From contig NZ_JAAIKB010000007.1 in the NCBI RefSeq assembly GCF_011040385.1, forward strand, positions 1-64,000: a stretch of DNA of 64,000 nucleotides. Direction: 5' to 3'. How positions within the stretch are numbered: the first letter of the stretch is position 1; every line of letters begins with the position of its first letter. Below, one piece after another: positions 1-8,758 of this stretch. A program made the translations under genes and the position numbers. The stretch comes from Falsiroseomonas algicola. GTDB taxonomy: Bacteria; Pseudomonadota; Alphaproteobacteria; Acetobacterales; Acetobacteraceae. Below the pieces are notes generated by a model. The model made no database searches. It saw only the letters and a list, made by a program, of their open reading frames with translations, and had not been told where the DNA came from.

Positions 1-81
1 TGCCGCTCCATCGCCTCTAACAGCAGCGAATCAGCACAAACAACCTTGCGCAAGCCGAGTTGTGTGAATGCCGTAGCGCAA

Positions 82-135
82 GCGCGGGGGAGGGAGAGGC
101 ACGGCGCGGGCGAGGGAGAAGCGCGGGGGAGGGAG
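82..135. repeat. Three imperfect 15-bp direct repeats downstream of the Mn-catalase gene
   Basis: The unit GCGCGGGGGAGGGAG occurs at 82-96 and 121-135, and a one-base variant lies at 104-118. The spacing is 22 and 17 bp. The repeats sit just past the catalase stop codon in non-coding DNA. They have no dyad symmetry, so they do not look like a terminator. Function unknown; they may be simple purine-rich slippage repeats. Confidence 0.5.
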
Positions 136-142
136 GGTTTGG

Positions 143-1048
143 TTACGAGGCCTTCCAGAGCTTCTGGGCGATCTCGAAGATCTCCTCCGGCGCATAGTCC
201 GGCGTGAAGGCGGAGGAGGCGCCGGCGAGGTCGGGGATCTTGCCGGACTCCGGGGGGCCGTTCATCACGACCAGCGGGCCGGTGCCGTCATAGGTGGTCT
301 CGTCCTCGGACCAGATGCCGGCGATCGCCTTGTAGTCCTCCGGGCTGTTCGTATAGAGGCGCCGGTGGATTCCCTCCGCCTCGTACTTGGCGGATTCCTT
401 GATGTTGGCCAGCGGGATGTTGGGCACGGGCAGCATCTTCTCGATCGACACGCCGGTGATCTTCTTCAGCGCCAGCGCATAGGCCTGGGCGTGCACGCTG
501 CCGCGCACCAGGAGGTAGCCGCAGACCTCCCGCGCCGTCTCGTCCGACACGGTCTCATAGACGCGCAGCTTGTGCATGCGCGCGCCGCATTCCAGGAAGA
601 AGTTGTGCAGCAGGTCCAGCACCAAATTGCCGGTGTGGAAGACGAAGGTGCCGTTCCAGGGGCGGCCGCTGCTGTCGAAGGGCAGGCCGGCGCCGCCGCC
701 GGTGAAGAAGCTGCCAGGGTCGCGGACGTCCTTCATCATGTCGAAGGGCGTGTCGCCGGGCTCGCCCTTGGGTGCCGCCCCGGGCGGGCCATTGGCGAGC
801 AGCGCGCAGCCATTCGTCACCAGCTCGACATGGCCCAGCTCCTCCGCCGTGATGGAGGCGACCAGATCGTAGAAGGGCCGCAGCTTCGACTTGGAGCGGA
901 AGTTGAAGGACTGGAACATGTAGTTGTTGAGGGTCGACATCTCCCCGAACTTGCCGCCGAGCAGCTCCTGCAGGGCGGAGGCGGCGTTGGGGTCGGCGCG
1001 CTTCGGCTCCGGCAGGTCGATCAGCAGCTTGTCCATGCGCATGAACAT
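143..1048 (-). CDS. Manganese-containing (non-heme) catalase
   Basis: Breaks down hydrogen peroxide to water and oxygen at a dimanganese centre in the cytoplasm. The 301-residue product has the ferritin-like four-helix core of Mn catalases: the block FGEMSTLNNYMFQSFNFR near residues 35-51, then AEELGHVELV. The expected metal ligands are visible as E36, E70, H73, E153 and H186. Length is normal for the family. The start MFMRMDKL matches the usual MF-R-D-L beginning and has a GGAG about 8 nt upstream. It is a single gene facing away from the window interior, with dnaE2 ending 114 bp upstream. It probably adds peroxide protection beside the DNA-damage genes, but co-regulation is not shown. Confidence 0.93.
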   Translation of the reverse strand: MFMRMDKLLIDLPEPKRADPNAASALQELLGGKFGEMSTLNNYMFQSFNFRSKSKLRPFYDLVASITAEELGHVELVTNGCALLANGPPGAAPKGEPGDTPFDMMKDVRDPGSFFTGGGAGLPFDSSGRPWNGTFVFHTGNLVLDLLHNFFLECGARMHKLRVYETVSDETAREVCGYLLVRGSVHAQAYALALKKITGVSIEKMLPVPNIPLANIKESAKYEAEGIHRRLYTNSPEDYKAIAGIWSEDETTYDGTGPLVVMNGPPESGKIPDLAGASSAFTPDYAPEEIFEIAQKLWKAS

Positions 1049-1162
1049 CGGGGGCGTCTCCGTTGGTGGTTCGGAGGGGCAACGCGAGCGGCGCGGGATC
1101 GCCCATGGATGTTCCGCATGCTGGGAACAGATGGCAGTCTAGGTGTTGGACTGCTTGTTGCG

Positions 1163-4100
1163 TTACCGGAAGTCGCGGGATGGCGGCAGGGCAGCGGCGT
1201 TCCGTTTCGCGTCGCGGATCGCGGGGTCGCGGGGGTCGTGCAGGTTGGGGCGCTCCACCTCATCCGCGCGGGCCAGGGTGCGCTTCCAGGCGGGGTCGTC
1301 ATCGTCGAGGCGATGCAGGCCATCCAGCATGGCGGACCAGTCATGCAGGCGCTTCACCAGCAGGTGGATGATGGGCACGGCGGATTGCTCATGCCGTTCG
1401 ACGCGGCCCTCCGCCATGACCAGGCGGGCGCCGACCACGGCGGCGCGGTCGCGGGTGACGATATCGGGGTAGAGGACGAGGTTGGCGGTGCCGAACTCAT
1501 CCTCCACGGTGAAGAAGACCACGCCCTTGGCGCTGCCGGGGCGCTGCCGCACCAGCACCAGGCCCGCGAGCTTCAGCCAGCGTGACTGCCGCGCGGCGGT
1601 GAGGGCGCGGGTATCGACGGCGCCGCGGTCGCGGATGGCGGCGCGCAGCAGCGCCATGGGGTGGCGGCGGAGCGAGAGGCCGGTCGCGGCATAGTCCAGC
1701 ACCGTCTCCTCCCCGGCGGTCTCGGGCGGCAGCAAAGGGAGCTGCGCGTCGCGGGCCTCGGAGAGGGGGAGGGGCGCCTCGATGCCGGCCGCTTCCCAGA
1801 GGGCACCGCGGCGGCCCTGCGACAGCGGGCCGAAGGCATCGGCGCGGGCGAGGGCCTGCATGGCGCCGCGATCGAGCCGCGCGCGGCGGGCGAGGTCGGG
1901 GATGTCGGCGAAGGGGGTTTCGGCGCGCGCGGCGGTCAGCGCTTCCGCGTGGTGCTGGTGCAGGCCGGCGATGAGGCGGAGGCCGAGGCGGAGGGAGGGC
2001 TGTGGCGTGCCGCTGAAGCCCTCTCCCCCCAGCGGGGGGAGAGGGTTGGGTGAGGGGGGCCGTGCCAAGACGTCATCGTGTGGGATGTTGGCGTTGCGCT
2101 GCGCCGACGCTGTCTCGCCACCAGCGCTGCGCGCGCCCCCCTCACCCAACCCTCTCCCCCCGTCGGGGGGAGAGGGCTTTTGGGCAGTAGAGGGAGAGGG
2201 ATTCGAAGAAGCGGCGGGCATCTCCAGCGTGCAGTCCCAATCCGACCGCGTGACATCCGCGGGCAGCACCGCCACGCCATGCTCCCGCGCATCGCGCACG
2301 ATCTGCGCGGGCGCGTAGAAGCCCATGGGCTGGCTGTTCAGCAGCGCGGCGGCGAAGGCGGCGGGGTGGTGGCGCTTGATCCAGGCGGAGATGTAGACGA
2401 GCTGCGCGAAGCTCGCCGCGTGGCTTTCGGGAAAGCCATAGGTGCCGAAGCCCTCGATCTGCTTGAAGCAGCGTTCGGCGAAGTCGGGTTCGTAGCCCCG
2501 GGCCACCATGCCGCCGCAAAAGTCCTGGCGGAATTTCCAGATCTCGCCGGTGTTGCGGAAGGTCGCCATGGCGCGGCGGAGCTGGTCGGCGCGGGAGGGG
2601 GAGAAGCCGGCGCCGACGATCGCGATCTGCATCGCCTGTTCCTGGAACAGCGGCACGCCGAGCGTCTTCGACAGCACGCCTTCGAGTTCCTTGGAGGGGT
2701 AGGTCGGCTCCTCCTCCCCGTTCCGGCGGCGGAGATAGGGGTGGACCATGTCGCCCTGGATCGGGCCGGGGCGCACGATCGCGACCTGCACGACCAGGTC
2801 GTAGAACTTCGCGGGGCGCAGCCGCGGCAGCATGTTCATCTGCGCGCGGCTTTCCACCTGGAAGACGCCGACGGAATCCGCGCGCTGCAGCATGGCGTAG
2901 GTGGCGGGATCGTCCTGCGGGACGGAAGCCAAGGTCCATTTTTCGCCCGTCGCGCCCTCGATCAGGTCGAAGGCGCGGCGGATGCAGGTGAGCATGCCGA
3001 GGCCCAGCACATCGACCTTGAGGATGCGCAAGGCCTCGATGTCGTCCTTGTCCCATTCGATGGTGGTGCGGCCTTCCATCGCGGCCTTCACGACGACGGT
3101 GTGCTCGATCAGCGGGCCCTTGGTGATGACGAAGCCGCCGACATGGGTGGCGAGGTGCCGGGGGAAGTCCTGCACCTCCTCCGCGATCTCCATCGCCATG
3201 CGGAGCTTCGGATCGCCCTCCGGCGCATAGCCATTGTCGGCGGCGAGGTCATTGAGTGACTTGTCGCCGGAACCCCAGACGGATTTGGCGAGGCGCGCGG
3301 TGACGTCCTCCGTCAGCCCCATCGCCTTGCCCACTTCGCGGATGGCGCTGCGCTCGCGGTAGCGGATCAGGGTCGCGGTCAGCGCGGCACGATCGCGGCC
3401 GTATCTCGAGAAGATGTGCTGGATGACCTCCTCGCGGCGCTCATGCTCGAAATCGACGTCGATGTCGGGCGGTTCGTCGCGGGCGGCGCTGATGAAGCGC
3501 TCGAACAGCATGTCGTGCTTGTCGGGCGGCACGGCGGTGATGCCGAGCACGTAGCAGATGGCGGAATTGGCCGCCGATCCGCGGCCCTGGCAGAGGATTT
3601 CCTTCGACCGCGCGAAGCGCACGATCTCATGCACCGTCAGGAAATAGGCGGCGTAGTCGAGCTGCGCGATGAGCGCGAGTTCATGCGCGATCTGCCGCGC
3701 CACCTTGGGCGGTGTGCCAAGGGGGTAGCGTTCCAGGCAGGCGGCCTCCACGCGCAGCGCCAGCGTCTGCTGGGCGGTCAGGCCGGGGTCCAGGATCTCC
3801 TCCGGATATTCGTAGGAGAGGTCGCGGAGCGAGAAGCTGCAGGCGCGGGTGACGCGGAGCGTGGCGGCGAGGGCTTCCGGATGGCGGGGCAGGCGGCGGG
3901 CGACTTCCTCGGGCGGCAGCAGATGGGCCTCGGCGTTGGGTTCGGCGGCGAAGCCTAGCTCCTCCACCGTGGTGCCGAGGCGGATGGCGGCGAGCACATC
4001 GGCGACGCGGCGGCGTTCAGGCGCGTGGTAGCGCACGCCGCCGGCGGCGATGAGGCCGAGCCCCGCGCTGCCCGCGGCCTCCGCCAGGCGATCGAGCCGG

Positions 4101-4612
4101 GCCTGGTCGTCGCCGCGGCAGCGATGATCGACGGCCAGCATGAGGGGGAGCGCGAGGCGCCTGCCGAAGGCATTGGCATCGGCGCGCAGGCGCTGCGCCA
4201 GGGCGGGATCGGCGTTCGGGATGCGGGCGAGGACCTGGCCCTCCGCGGCGGCGATGAGGGCATCGCGGGTCAGGCGCGTCTCGCCCTTCTCGCCTTCCAT
4301 CCGGGCCTCCGACAGCATGCGGCAGAGGCGGCCCCAGGCGGGGCGGTCCGACGGCCAGGCGAGATATTCGGTGGCGTCGTCGAGCACGAGGCGGATGCCC
4401 GGGACGTAGCGGATGCCGACCTGCTCCGCCGCCACCATGCCGCGCACCAGCCCGGCGACGGAGTTGCGGTCCGCGATGCCGATGGCGGGCATGCCCAGCA
4501 CCTTGGCGGCGGCGACGAGTTCGCGGGGGTGGGAGGCGCCTTCGAGGAAGGTGAAGTTCGACAGCGCGGCGAGTTCGGCGAACACGCCTAGAGATGCCCA
4601 TGGATGAACCAC
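1163..4612 (-). CDS. dnaE2: Error-prone DNA polymerase DnaE2 (ImuC), C-family
   Basis: Alternative DNA polymerase III alpha subunit that performs translesion synthesis with ImuA and ImuB in the SOS response. A PHP domain is at the N terminus (SNFTFLEGASHPREL, then ADRNSVAGLVR) and the catalytic PDIDVDF motif is near residues 382-388. An OB-fold region (LAGLVLVRQRPGSAKGVVFFTVEDE) is near the C terminus. The GTG at 4612 is chosen as start because it overlaps the end of imuB; a second GTG at 4585, just after the imuB stop, is equally possible. The product, about 1149 residues, is longer than the usual 1050-1080 because about 75 residues (roughly 798-874) come from a palindromic element inserted in frame between the finger region and the domain starting SLRLGLRLIAGL. 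All catalytic motifs seem intact, so it is probably active. Confidence 0.93.
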   Translation of the reverse strand: MVHPWASLGVFAELAALSNFTFLEGASHPRELVAAAKVLGMPAIGIADRNSVAGLVRGMVAAEQVGIRYVPGIRLVLDDATEYLAWPSDRPAWGRLCRMLSEARMEGEKGETRLTRDALIAAAEGQVLARIPNADPALAQRLRADANAFGRRLALPLMLAVDHRCRGDDQARLDRLAEAAGSAGLGLIAAGGVRYHAPERRRVADVLAAIRLGTTVEELGFAAEPNAEAHLLPPEEVARRLPRHPEALAATLRVTRACSFSLRDLSYEYPEEILDPGLTAQQTLALRVEAACLERYPLGTPPKVARQIAHELALIAQLDYAAYFLTVHEIVRFARSKEILCQGRGSAANSAICYVLGITAVPPDKHDMLFERFISAARDEPPDIDVDFEHERREEVIQHIFSRYGRDRAALTATLIRYRERSAIREVGKAMGLTEDVTARLAKSVWGSGDKSLNDLAADNGYAPEGDPKLRMAMEIAEEVQDFPRHLATHVGGFVITKGPLIEHTVVVKAAMEGRTTIEWDKDDIEALRILKVDVLGLGMLTCIRRAFDLIEGATGEKWTLASVPQDDPATYAMLQRADSVGVFQVESRAQMNMLPRLRPAKFYDLVVQVAIVRPGPIQGDMVHPYLRRRNGEEEPTYPSKELEGVLSKTLGVPLFQEQAMQIAIVGAGFSPSRADQLRRAMATFRNTGEIWKFRQDFCGGMVARGYEPDFAERCFKQIEGFGTYGFPESHAASFAQLVYISAWIKRHHPAAFAAALLNSQPMGFYAPAQIVRDAREHGVAVLPADVTRSDWDCTLEMPAASSNPSPSTAQKPSPPDGGRGLGEGGARSAGGETASAQRNANIPHDDVLARPPSPNPLPPLGGEGFSGTPQPSLRLGLRLIAGLHQHHAEALTAARAETPFADIPDLARRARLDRGAMQALARADAFGPLSQGRRGALWEAAGIEAPLPLSEARDAQLPLLPPETAGEETVLDYAATGLSLRRHPMALLRAAIRDRGAVDTRALTAARQSRWLKLAGLVLVRQRPGSAKGVVFFTVEDEFGTANLVLYPDIVTRDRAAVVGARLVMAEGRVERHEQSAVPIIHLLVKRLHDWSAMLDGLHRLDDDDPAWKRTLARADEVERPNLHDPRDPAIRDAKRNAAALPPSRDFR
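1991..2221. repeat. Palindromic repeat insertion inside dnaE2
   Basis: Two 41-bp copies of one sequence lie in opposite orientation at 2019-2059 and 2136-2176, differing at two central bases, with 76 bp between them. Each copy contains its own hairpin: CCCTCTCCCCCC, three loop bases, then GGGGGGAGAGGG at 2019-2045 and its counterpart. The element keeps the dnaE2 frame open and encodes low-complexity Pro/Gly/Ser sequence (for example PSPPDGGRGLGEGG and PSPNPLPPLGGEGF). It has no ORF of its own and resembles a non-autonomous REP/MITE-like element. The precise ends and any target duplication cannot be fixed without an uninterrupted homologue. Confidence 0.8.
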
Positions 4613-6117
4613 CGCGCCTCCGCCCCGAAGCCGAGGCGGCAGACCCAGAGGCGGGCGCCGGTGGCGAGTTCCACGCGGTAATAGTCCCGCGCCTGGCGGC
4701 CGGGCGGGTCGCGCCACCATTCGGGCTCCAGCCGCTCCGGCCCCTCCGCCGCGCGCACCCGCAGCGCCTGGTTGCCGATGCGCAGCAGCTGCGGCGGTGC
4801 GTCGGGCAGCAGGGCCATGGCCGAGACCTCCCGCGGCCGGCGCAGCAGGCGGACGGGGCGCATGGCGCGGGGCCAGCCTTCCGGCACCGTGACGGCGGCG
4901 GTGGCGGCGACGCGCATCGCCTCCCGCTCCGGCCAGTGGGAGGGGCGGGGTGCCAGGCGCCAAAGCTGGGTGCGCTGGGCCAGGCGGTCGAAGAGGCGGG
5001 CCAGCTCCTCCTGCCGCGCGGCGGCGCCGGCGCCGGCGAAGCCGGATTGCAGGCCGGTCAGGGGTTCGGTGACGGCGGCGGCCAGGCCCATGCGTTCGAA
5101 GCCGTGGCCGGGCTCCAGCGCATCCAGCCGGTCGCGGAACAGGCGGGCGAGATGCGCGGGATCGCGGCTGGCGAGGCTGGTGCCGATCGCGATCTCCTGC
5201 ACCCCGCCATCGACGCGATGCGCCCGTAGCACCAGGCGCCGCGCGCCCTGGGACTGGGCCGTCAGCCGGGCGCAGAGGGCATCGAGCAGCAGCGGCATCA
5301 CCGCATCGATGCCGGCGCGCGTCGCGATGGGTTCCAGGAATTCCCGCGACACCTCGAAGACCGGGGGCGGGCGGAGCGGCGTGATGGGGGTATCGAGCAG
5401 GCCGGAGGCCTCGTCCAGCGCGCGCAGCAGCGCCGCGCCGAAGCGGCGGGAGAGCGGGCCGCGGGGCTGGCGGTGCAGGTCCGCGACACGCCGCAGGCCG
5501 AGGCGCGAGAGCGCCGCGACGGTGTCGGGATCGATCGGCAGGGCCGAGAGGGGGAGGGCCGCCACCGCCTCCCGGTCCCCGCCCGGGGCCACCACCAGCC
5601 CGTCCCGCCCGCCGCGCGCCAGGGCCAGGGCGGCGGCGGCGGCATCGGCCACGACGCCGCGGGCCTGCACGCCGAGCCGCGCCAGGCCGGCCGTGGCGCG
5701 GGCCATCAGCGCGGCCTCTCCCCCTGCCAGATGGGCGGCGCCGGCGATGTCGAGCAGCAGGGCATCGGCGCCACGCGTCGCGACCAGCGGCGTGAAGCGC
5801 AGGCACCAGAGGCCGAGGTCGCGGAGGAACAGGGCATCGGCGGCGGGATCGGCCTCCAGCGCCTGCGCCTCCGGCGCCACGGCCCGGGCATCGCCCAGCG
5901 CCTGGCCGGGGCGGATGCCGGCCACGCCATCGCAGGCCACCACCGCGCGGCGGGGCCCGATTCCCTGCCAGAGCAGCACGGGGCCTTCCAGGCCGAGGCG
6001 CCGCAGCCGGTCCACGGGCAGGGAAGGCAGCAGCAGGGCCAAATGGCGGCGGGCGGACGATTCGAGGGGCAGGTCGGTGCCGGCGCCCATCGTGGTGACG
6101 GTCATTGTGGCGGTCAT
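4588..6117 (-). CDS. imuB: ImuB, Y-family polymerase-like SOS mutagenesis protein
   Basis: Catalytically inactive relative of Y-family DNA polymerases that links ImuA and DnaE2 to the beta clamp during damage-induced mutagenesis. The 509-residue product begins the family core at RRHLALLLPSLPVDRL (about residues 23-38). It has a helix-hairpin-helix stretch ALPLSALPIDPDTVAALSRLG and a little-finger-like region PPPVFEVSREFLEPI. The acidic residues that bind metal in active Y polymerases are not evident, as is usual for ImuB. An ATG at 6090 is an alternative start. The gene overlaps dnaE2 and lies 21 bp downstream of a near-consensus LexA box, so the pair should be one SOS operon. The usual partner imuA is not adjacent; it lies about 23.5 kb away. 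Confidence 0.9.
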   Translation of the reverse strand: MTATMTVTTMGAGTDLPLESSARRHLALLLPSLPVDRLRRLGLEGPVLLWQGIGPRRAVVACDGVAGIRPGQALGDARAVAPEAQALEADPAADALFLRDLGLWCLRFTPLVATRGADALLLDIAGAAHLAGGEAALMARATAGLARLGVQARGVVADAAAAALALARGGRDGLVVAPGGDREAVAALPLSALPIDPDTVAALSRLGLRRVADLHRQPRGPLSRRFGAALLRALDEASGLLDTPITPLRPPPVFEVSREFLEPIATRAGIDAVMPLLLDALCARLTAQSQGARRLVLRAHRVDGGVQEIAIGTSLASRDPAHLARLFRDRLDALEPGHGFERMGLAAAVTEPLTGLQSGFAGAGAAARQEELARLFDRLAQRTQLWRLAPRPSHWPEREAMRVAATAAVTVPEGWPRAMRPVRLLRRPREVSAMALLPDAPPQLLRIGNQALRVRAAEGPERLEPEWWRDPPGRQARDYYRVELATGARLWVCRLGFGAEARWFIHGHL

Positions 6118-6137
6118 CCCGGGCTGCCATGGCTAAT

Positions 6138-6152
6138 GTTCGCTATTTGTAC
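6138..6152 (-). promoter_or_regulatory. Probable LexA box upstream of imuB-dnaE2
   Basis: GTTC-GCTATTT-GTAC on the plus strand matches seven of the eight fixed positions of the alphaproteobacterial direct-repeat LexA site GTTC-N7-GTTC. It ends 21 bp before the imuB start codon, where a repressor would block transcription. Perfect copies of the same site occur before lexA and imuA in this window, which supports the call. Confidence 0.65.
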
Positions 6153-6204
6153 TCATGGCGGGTGTGGCGATCAAGCCGCAATACTTCTCCATCGAGGCGG
6201 AATC

Positions 6205-6269
6205 GGGTGACAATAATCACCCCAGGGTTGCGTATACCGAACAGACGCGGTTTCATCACGGAACCGTGA
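6205..6269. promoter_or_regulatory. Two small dyads in the imuB / UDP-sugar dehydrogenase divergent promoter region
   Basis: GGGTGA and TCACCC flank CAATAA at 6205-6222, and TCACGG and CCGTGA flank AA at 6256-6269. Both lie 40-110 bp before the dehydrogenase start, in a stretch richer in A and T than the coding DNA. They could be operator sites for an unknown regulator of the glycan genes. No matching regulator is recognised. Confidence 0.3.
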
Positions 6270-6311
6270 GGTGACCGGGCGGCCATCGAGACCCGGCGAA
6301 GACGAGGCAGG

Positions 6312-7676
6312 ATGCCCGATACGAATGCGGCGGCCGGATCGATCCCCCTGGCCGCCGCCGACCTGCTGCGGCGGATCGAGGCAAGGGACGCCATCGTGGG
6401 CGTCATCGGCCTCGGCTATGTCGGATTGCCGCTGGCGCTCGCCACCATCCGCGCCGGCCACCGGGTGATCGGCTTCGACATCGATGCGCCGAAGGTCGCG
6501 GGGCTGAACGGCGGCCGGTCGCCGCTGCGCCATATCGGCGATGCCGCGCTCGGCGACGCCATCGCCGCCGGCGACTTCCAGGCCACCACCGATTTCGACC
6601 GGCTGGAGGAGGCGGATATCCTCCTCATCTGCGTGCCGACGCCGCTCGACCGGCACCGGGAGCCCGACCTCTCCTTCGTCGAGGGCACGGCCCGCGCCAT
6701 CGCGCGGCGGCTGCGCAGCGGGCAGATGGTGGTGCTGGAATCCACCACCTGGCCGGGCACCACGCTGGAACTGGTGAAGCCGATCCTGGAGGAAACGGGG
6801 CTGCGCAGCGGCCTCGACTTCCTGCTGGCCTATTCGCCGGAACGCGAGGATCCCGGCAACGCCGTCTTCACCACCGCGGCCATCCCGAAGGTGGTCGGGG
6901 GGGACGGGCGCGTGGCGCTCGACCTCGCCTGCGCCTTCTATGCCGGCATCGTCTCCCGCGTCGTGCCCGTCTCCTCCGCCGCCACGGCGGAGGCGGTGAA
7001 GCTGACGGAGAACATCTTCCGCGCGGTCAACATCGCCCTCGTGAACGAGCTCAAGACCATCTACGACGCGATGGGGATCGATGTGTGGGAGGTGATCGAG
7101 GCGGCCTCCACCAAGCCCTTCGGCTACATGCCCTTCCAGCCCGGCCCCGGGCTCGGCGGCCACTGCATCCCGATCGATCCCTTCTACCTGACGTGGAAGG
7201 CGCGGGAATTCGGCGTCAACACGCGCTTCATCGAACTGGCGGGCGAGGTGAACACGCTGATGCCGCGCCTGGTGGTGGAGAAGCTGGCCCAGGCGCTGGA
7301 CCGGCAGGCAAGGCGGGGGCTGAACGGGGCGCGCATCCTGCTGCTCGGCATGGCCTACAAGCGCAACGTGGACGATTTGCGCGAAAGCCCGTCCCTGGTG
7401 CTGACGCGGCTGCTGGAAGCCCGCGGCGCCCGGGTGGACTACCACGACCCGCATGTGCCGGAGGTGCCGCGCACGCGGGAGCATCCGGAACTCGCGGGGC
7501 GGCGGTCCGTGCCGGCGGATGCAGGGAGCGTGGCGCGCTACGACGCGGTGCTGGTGGCGACGGACCATGACGCGGTGGACCACGCCGCCATCGCGCGCGC
7601 GGCGCGGCTGGTGGTGGATACGCGCAATGCCTGCGCGCGGGCCGGCGTGCACGGCCCGCACATCGTGAAGGCGTGA
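6312..7676 (+). CDS. Nucleotide-sugar dehydrogenase, UDP-GlcNAc 6-dehydrogenase-like (WbpA family)
   Basis: Predicted to oxidise the C6 hydroxyl of a UDP-N-acetylhexosamine to the uronic acid in two NAD-dependent steps, supplying amino-uronic acid donors. The N-terminal Rossmann motif VIGLGYVGLPLALA is near residues 35-48. The substrate-binding central motif is PGPGLGGHCIPIDPFYLTW, whose Cys is the expected thioester nucleophile. The C-terminal UDP-binding domain starts near ILLLGMAYKRNVDDLRESPS. The extended GGHCIPIDPFYL motif favours the WbpA/WbpO type over UDP-glucose dehydrogenase. It overlaps the next gene, a 2-epimerase, by 4 bp. The exact substrate (UDP-GlcNAc or UDP-ManNAc) cannot be fixed from sequence. 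Confidence 0.85.
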   Translation: MPDTNAAAGSIPLAAADLLRRIEARDAIVGVIGLGYVGLPLALATIRAGHRVIGFDIDAPKVAGLNGGRSPLRHIGDAALGDAIAAGDFQATTDFDRLEEADILLICVPTPLDRHREPDLSFVEGTARAIARRLRSGQMVVLESTTWPGTTLELVKPILEETGLRSGLDFLLAYSPEREDPGNAVFTTAAIPKVVGGDGRVALDLACAFYAGIVSRVVPVSSAATAEAVKLTENIFRAVNIALVNELKTIYDAMGIDVWEVIEAASTKPFGYMPFQPGPGLGGHCIPIDPFYLTWKAREFGVNTRFIELAGEVNTLMPRLVVEKLAQALDRQARRGLNGARILLLGMAYKRNVDDLRESPSLVLTRLLEARGARVDYHDPHVPEVPRTREHPELAGRRSVPADAGSVARYDAVLVATDHDAVDHAAIARAARLVVDTRNACARAGVHGPHIVKA

Positions 7677-8749
7677 GGCTCCTCCACCTGGTCGCGGCCG
7701 CGCGGCCGAACCTGCCGAAGATCGCGGCGCTGTGGCGTGCGCTCGGCGGGGATGACGGCTTCTGCACGCCGCGCATCCTGCATACCGGGCAGCACCATGA
7801 CGACGCGCTGTTCGGCCAGCACCTCGGCGACCTCGGCCTGCCGGCGCCGCATATCGCGCTCGGCGTCGCGGGCGGCAGCCATGCGGAGCTGACGGGCCGC
7901 ACCATGATGGCCTGCGAGGCCGCCTGGCGGGTAGAGCGGCCGGGGCTGGTCGTCGTGGTCGGCGATGTCGATGGCACGCTGGCGGCGGCGCTGGCGGCGC
8001 GGAAGATGGGCATCCCCGTGGCCCATCTGGAAGCCGGGCTGCGCGGCGGCGACTGGGCGATGGCGGAGGAGATCAACCGCCGCGCCGTCGATGCCATCAG
8101 CGACATCCTCTGGACCACGAACGAGGCCGATGCGGCGATGCTGGTGGCGACCGGCCACCACCCCATGCGCGTCCGCGCCGTGGGCAACACCATGGCGGAC
8201 ACGCTGCTGCACAGCCTGGATCGCGCCCGCGCCCGCGCCTTGCCGTCCGGGCTGCTGCGCGGCGGCTACGGGGTGGTGACGCTGCACCGGGCGGAGAATG
8301 TGGACCACGCGCCCCGCCTCGGCGACTGGCTCGACGCGATCGCGGAAGTGGCCCGCCACCTGCCGCTGGCCTGGCCGATGCACCCGCGCGCCCGGCTGCG
8401 GATGCAGTCCTTCGGGTTGAAGCCGCCGCCGGGGGTGCGGGTGCTGCCGCCGCTCGGCTACCTCGATTTCGTGGCGCTGCTGGATGGCGCCGCCTTCGCG
8501 GCCAGCGACAGTGGCGGCGTGCAGGAGGAGGCGATGCTGCTCGACACCCCCTGCCTGACATTGCGGGACAGCACGGAACGGCCGCTGACGCTGTCCAGCG
8601 GGCGCCTGGTCTCACCGGCCACGCTGGTGCCGGCGGTGGCGGAGGTGCTGGCCGGCGCCTGGCCACGGGCCCTGCCGGTGCCGCTCTGGGACCGGGAGGT
8701 GGGGGCGCGCATCCGGGCGCATCTGGCGGAGCTGCTGATCGGCGGATAG
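7673..8749 (+). CDS. UDP-N-acetylglucosamine 2-epimerase (non-hydrolysing type)
   Basis: Interconverts UDP-GlcNAc and UDP-ManNAc, or the corresponding acid form in a WbpI-like role. The 358-residue product shows the family landmarks ILHTGQHHDDALF (about residue 38), VVGDVDGTLAAALAA, AHLEAGLRGGDWAMAEEINRR, SDSGGVQEEAMLLDTPCLTLRDSTERP and a C-terminal UDP-binding half. The GTG start forms a 4-bp overlap with the preceding dehydrogenase stop, so the two are almost certainly translated together. With the dehydrogenase it would make a UDP-ManNAcA-type donor. Confidence 0.87.
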   Translation: MRLLHLVAAARPNLPKIAALWRALGGDDGFCTPRILHTGQHHDDALFGQHLGDLGLPAPHIALGVAGGSHAELTGRTMMACEAAWRVERPGLVVVVGDVDGTLAAALAARKMGIPVAHLEAGLRGGDWAMAEEINRRAVDAISDILWTTNEADAAMLVATGHHPMRVRAVGNTMADTLLHSLDRARARALPSGLLRGGYGVVTLHRAENVDHAPRLGDWLDAIAEVARHLPLAWPMHPRARLRMQSFGLKPPPGVRVLPPLGYLDFVALLDGAAFAASDSGGVQEEAMLLDTPCLTLRDSTERPLTLSSGRLVSPATLVPAVAEVLAGAWPRALPVPLWDREVGARIRAHLAELLIGG

Positions 8750-8758
8750 CCTGCCGGC

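Noticed and set aside
1163-6130. A single 1655-residue frame spanning dnaE2 and the imuB region
   Set aside because: The part upstream of about 4612 is Arg/Pro/Gly-rich shadow sequence in another frame of imuB. imuB itself reads clearly in its own frame, so there is no fusion protein.
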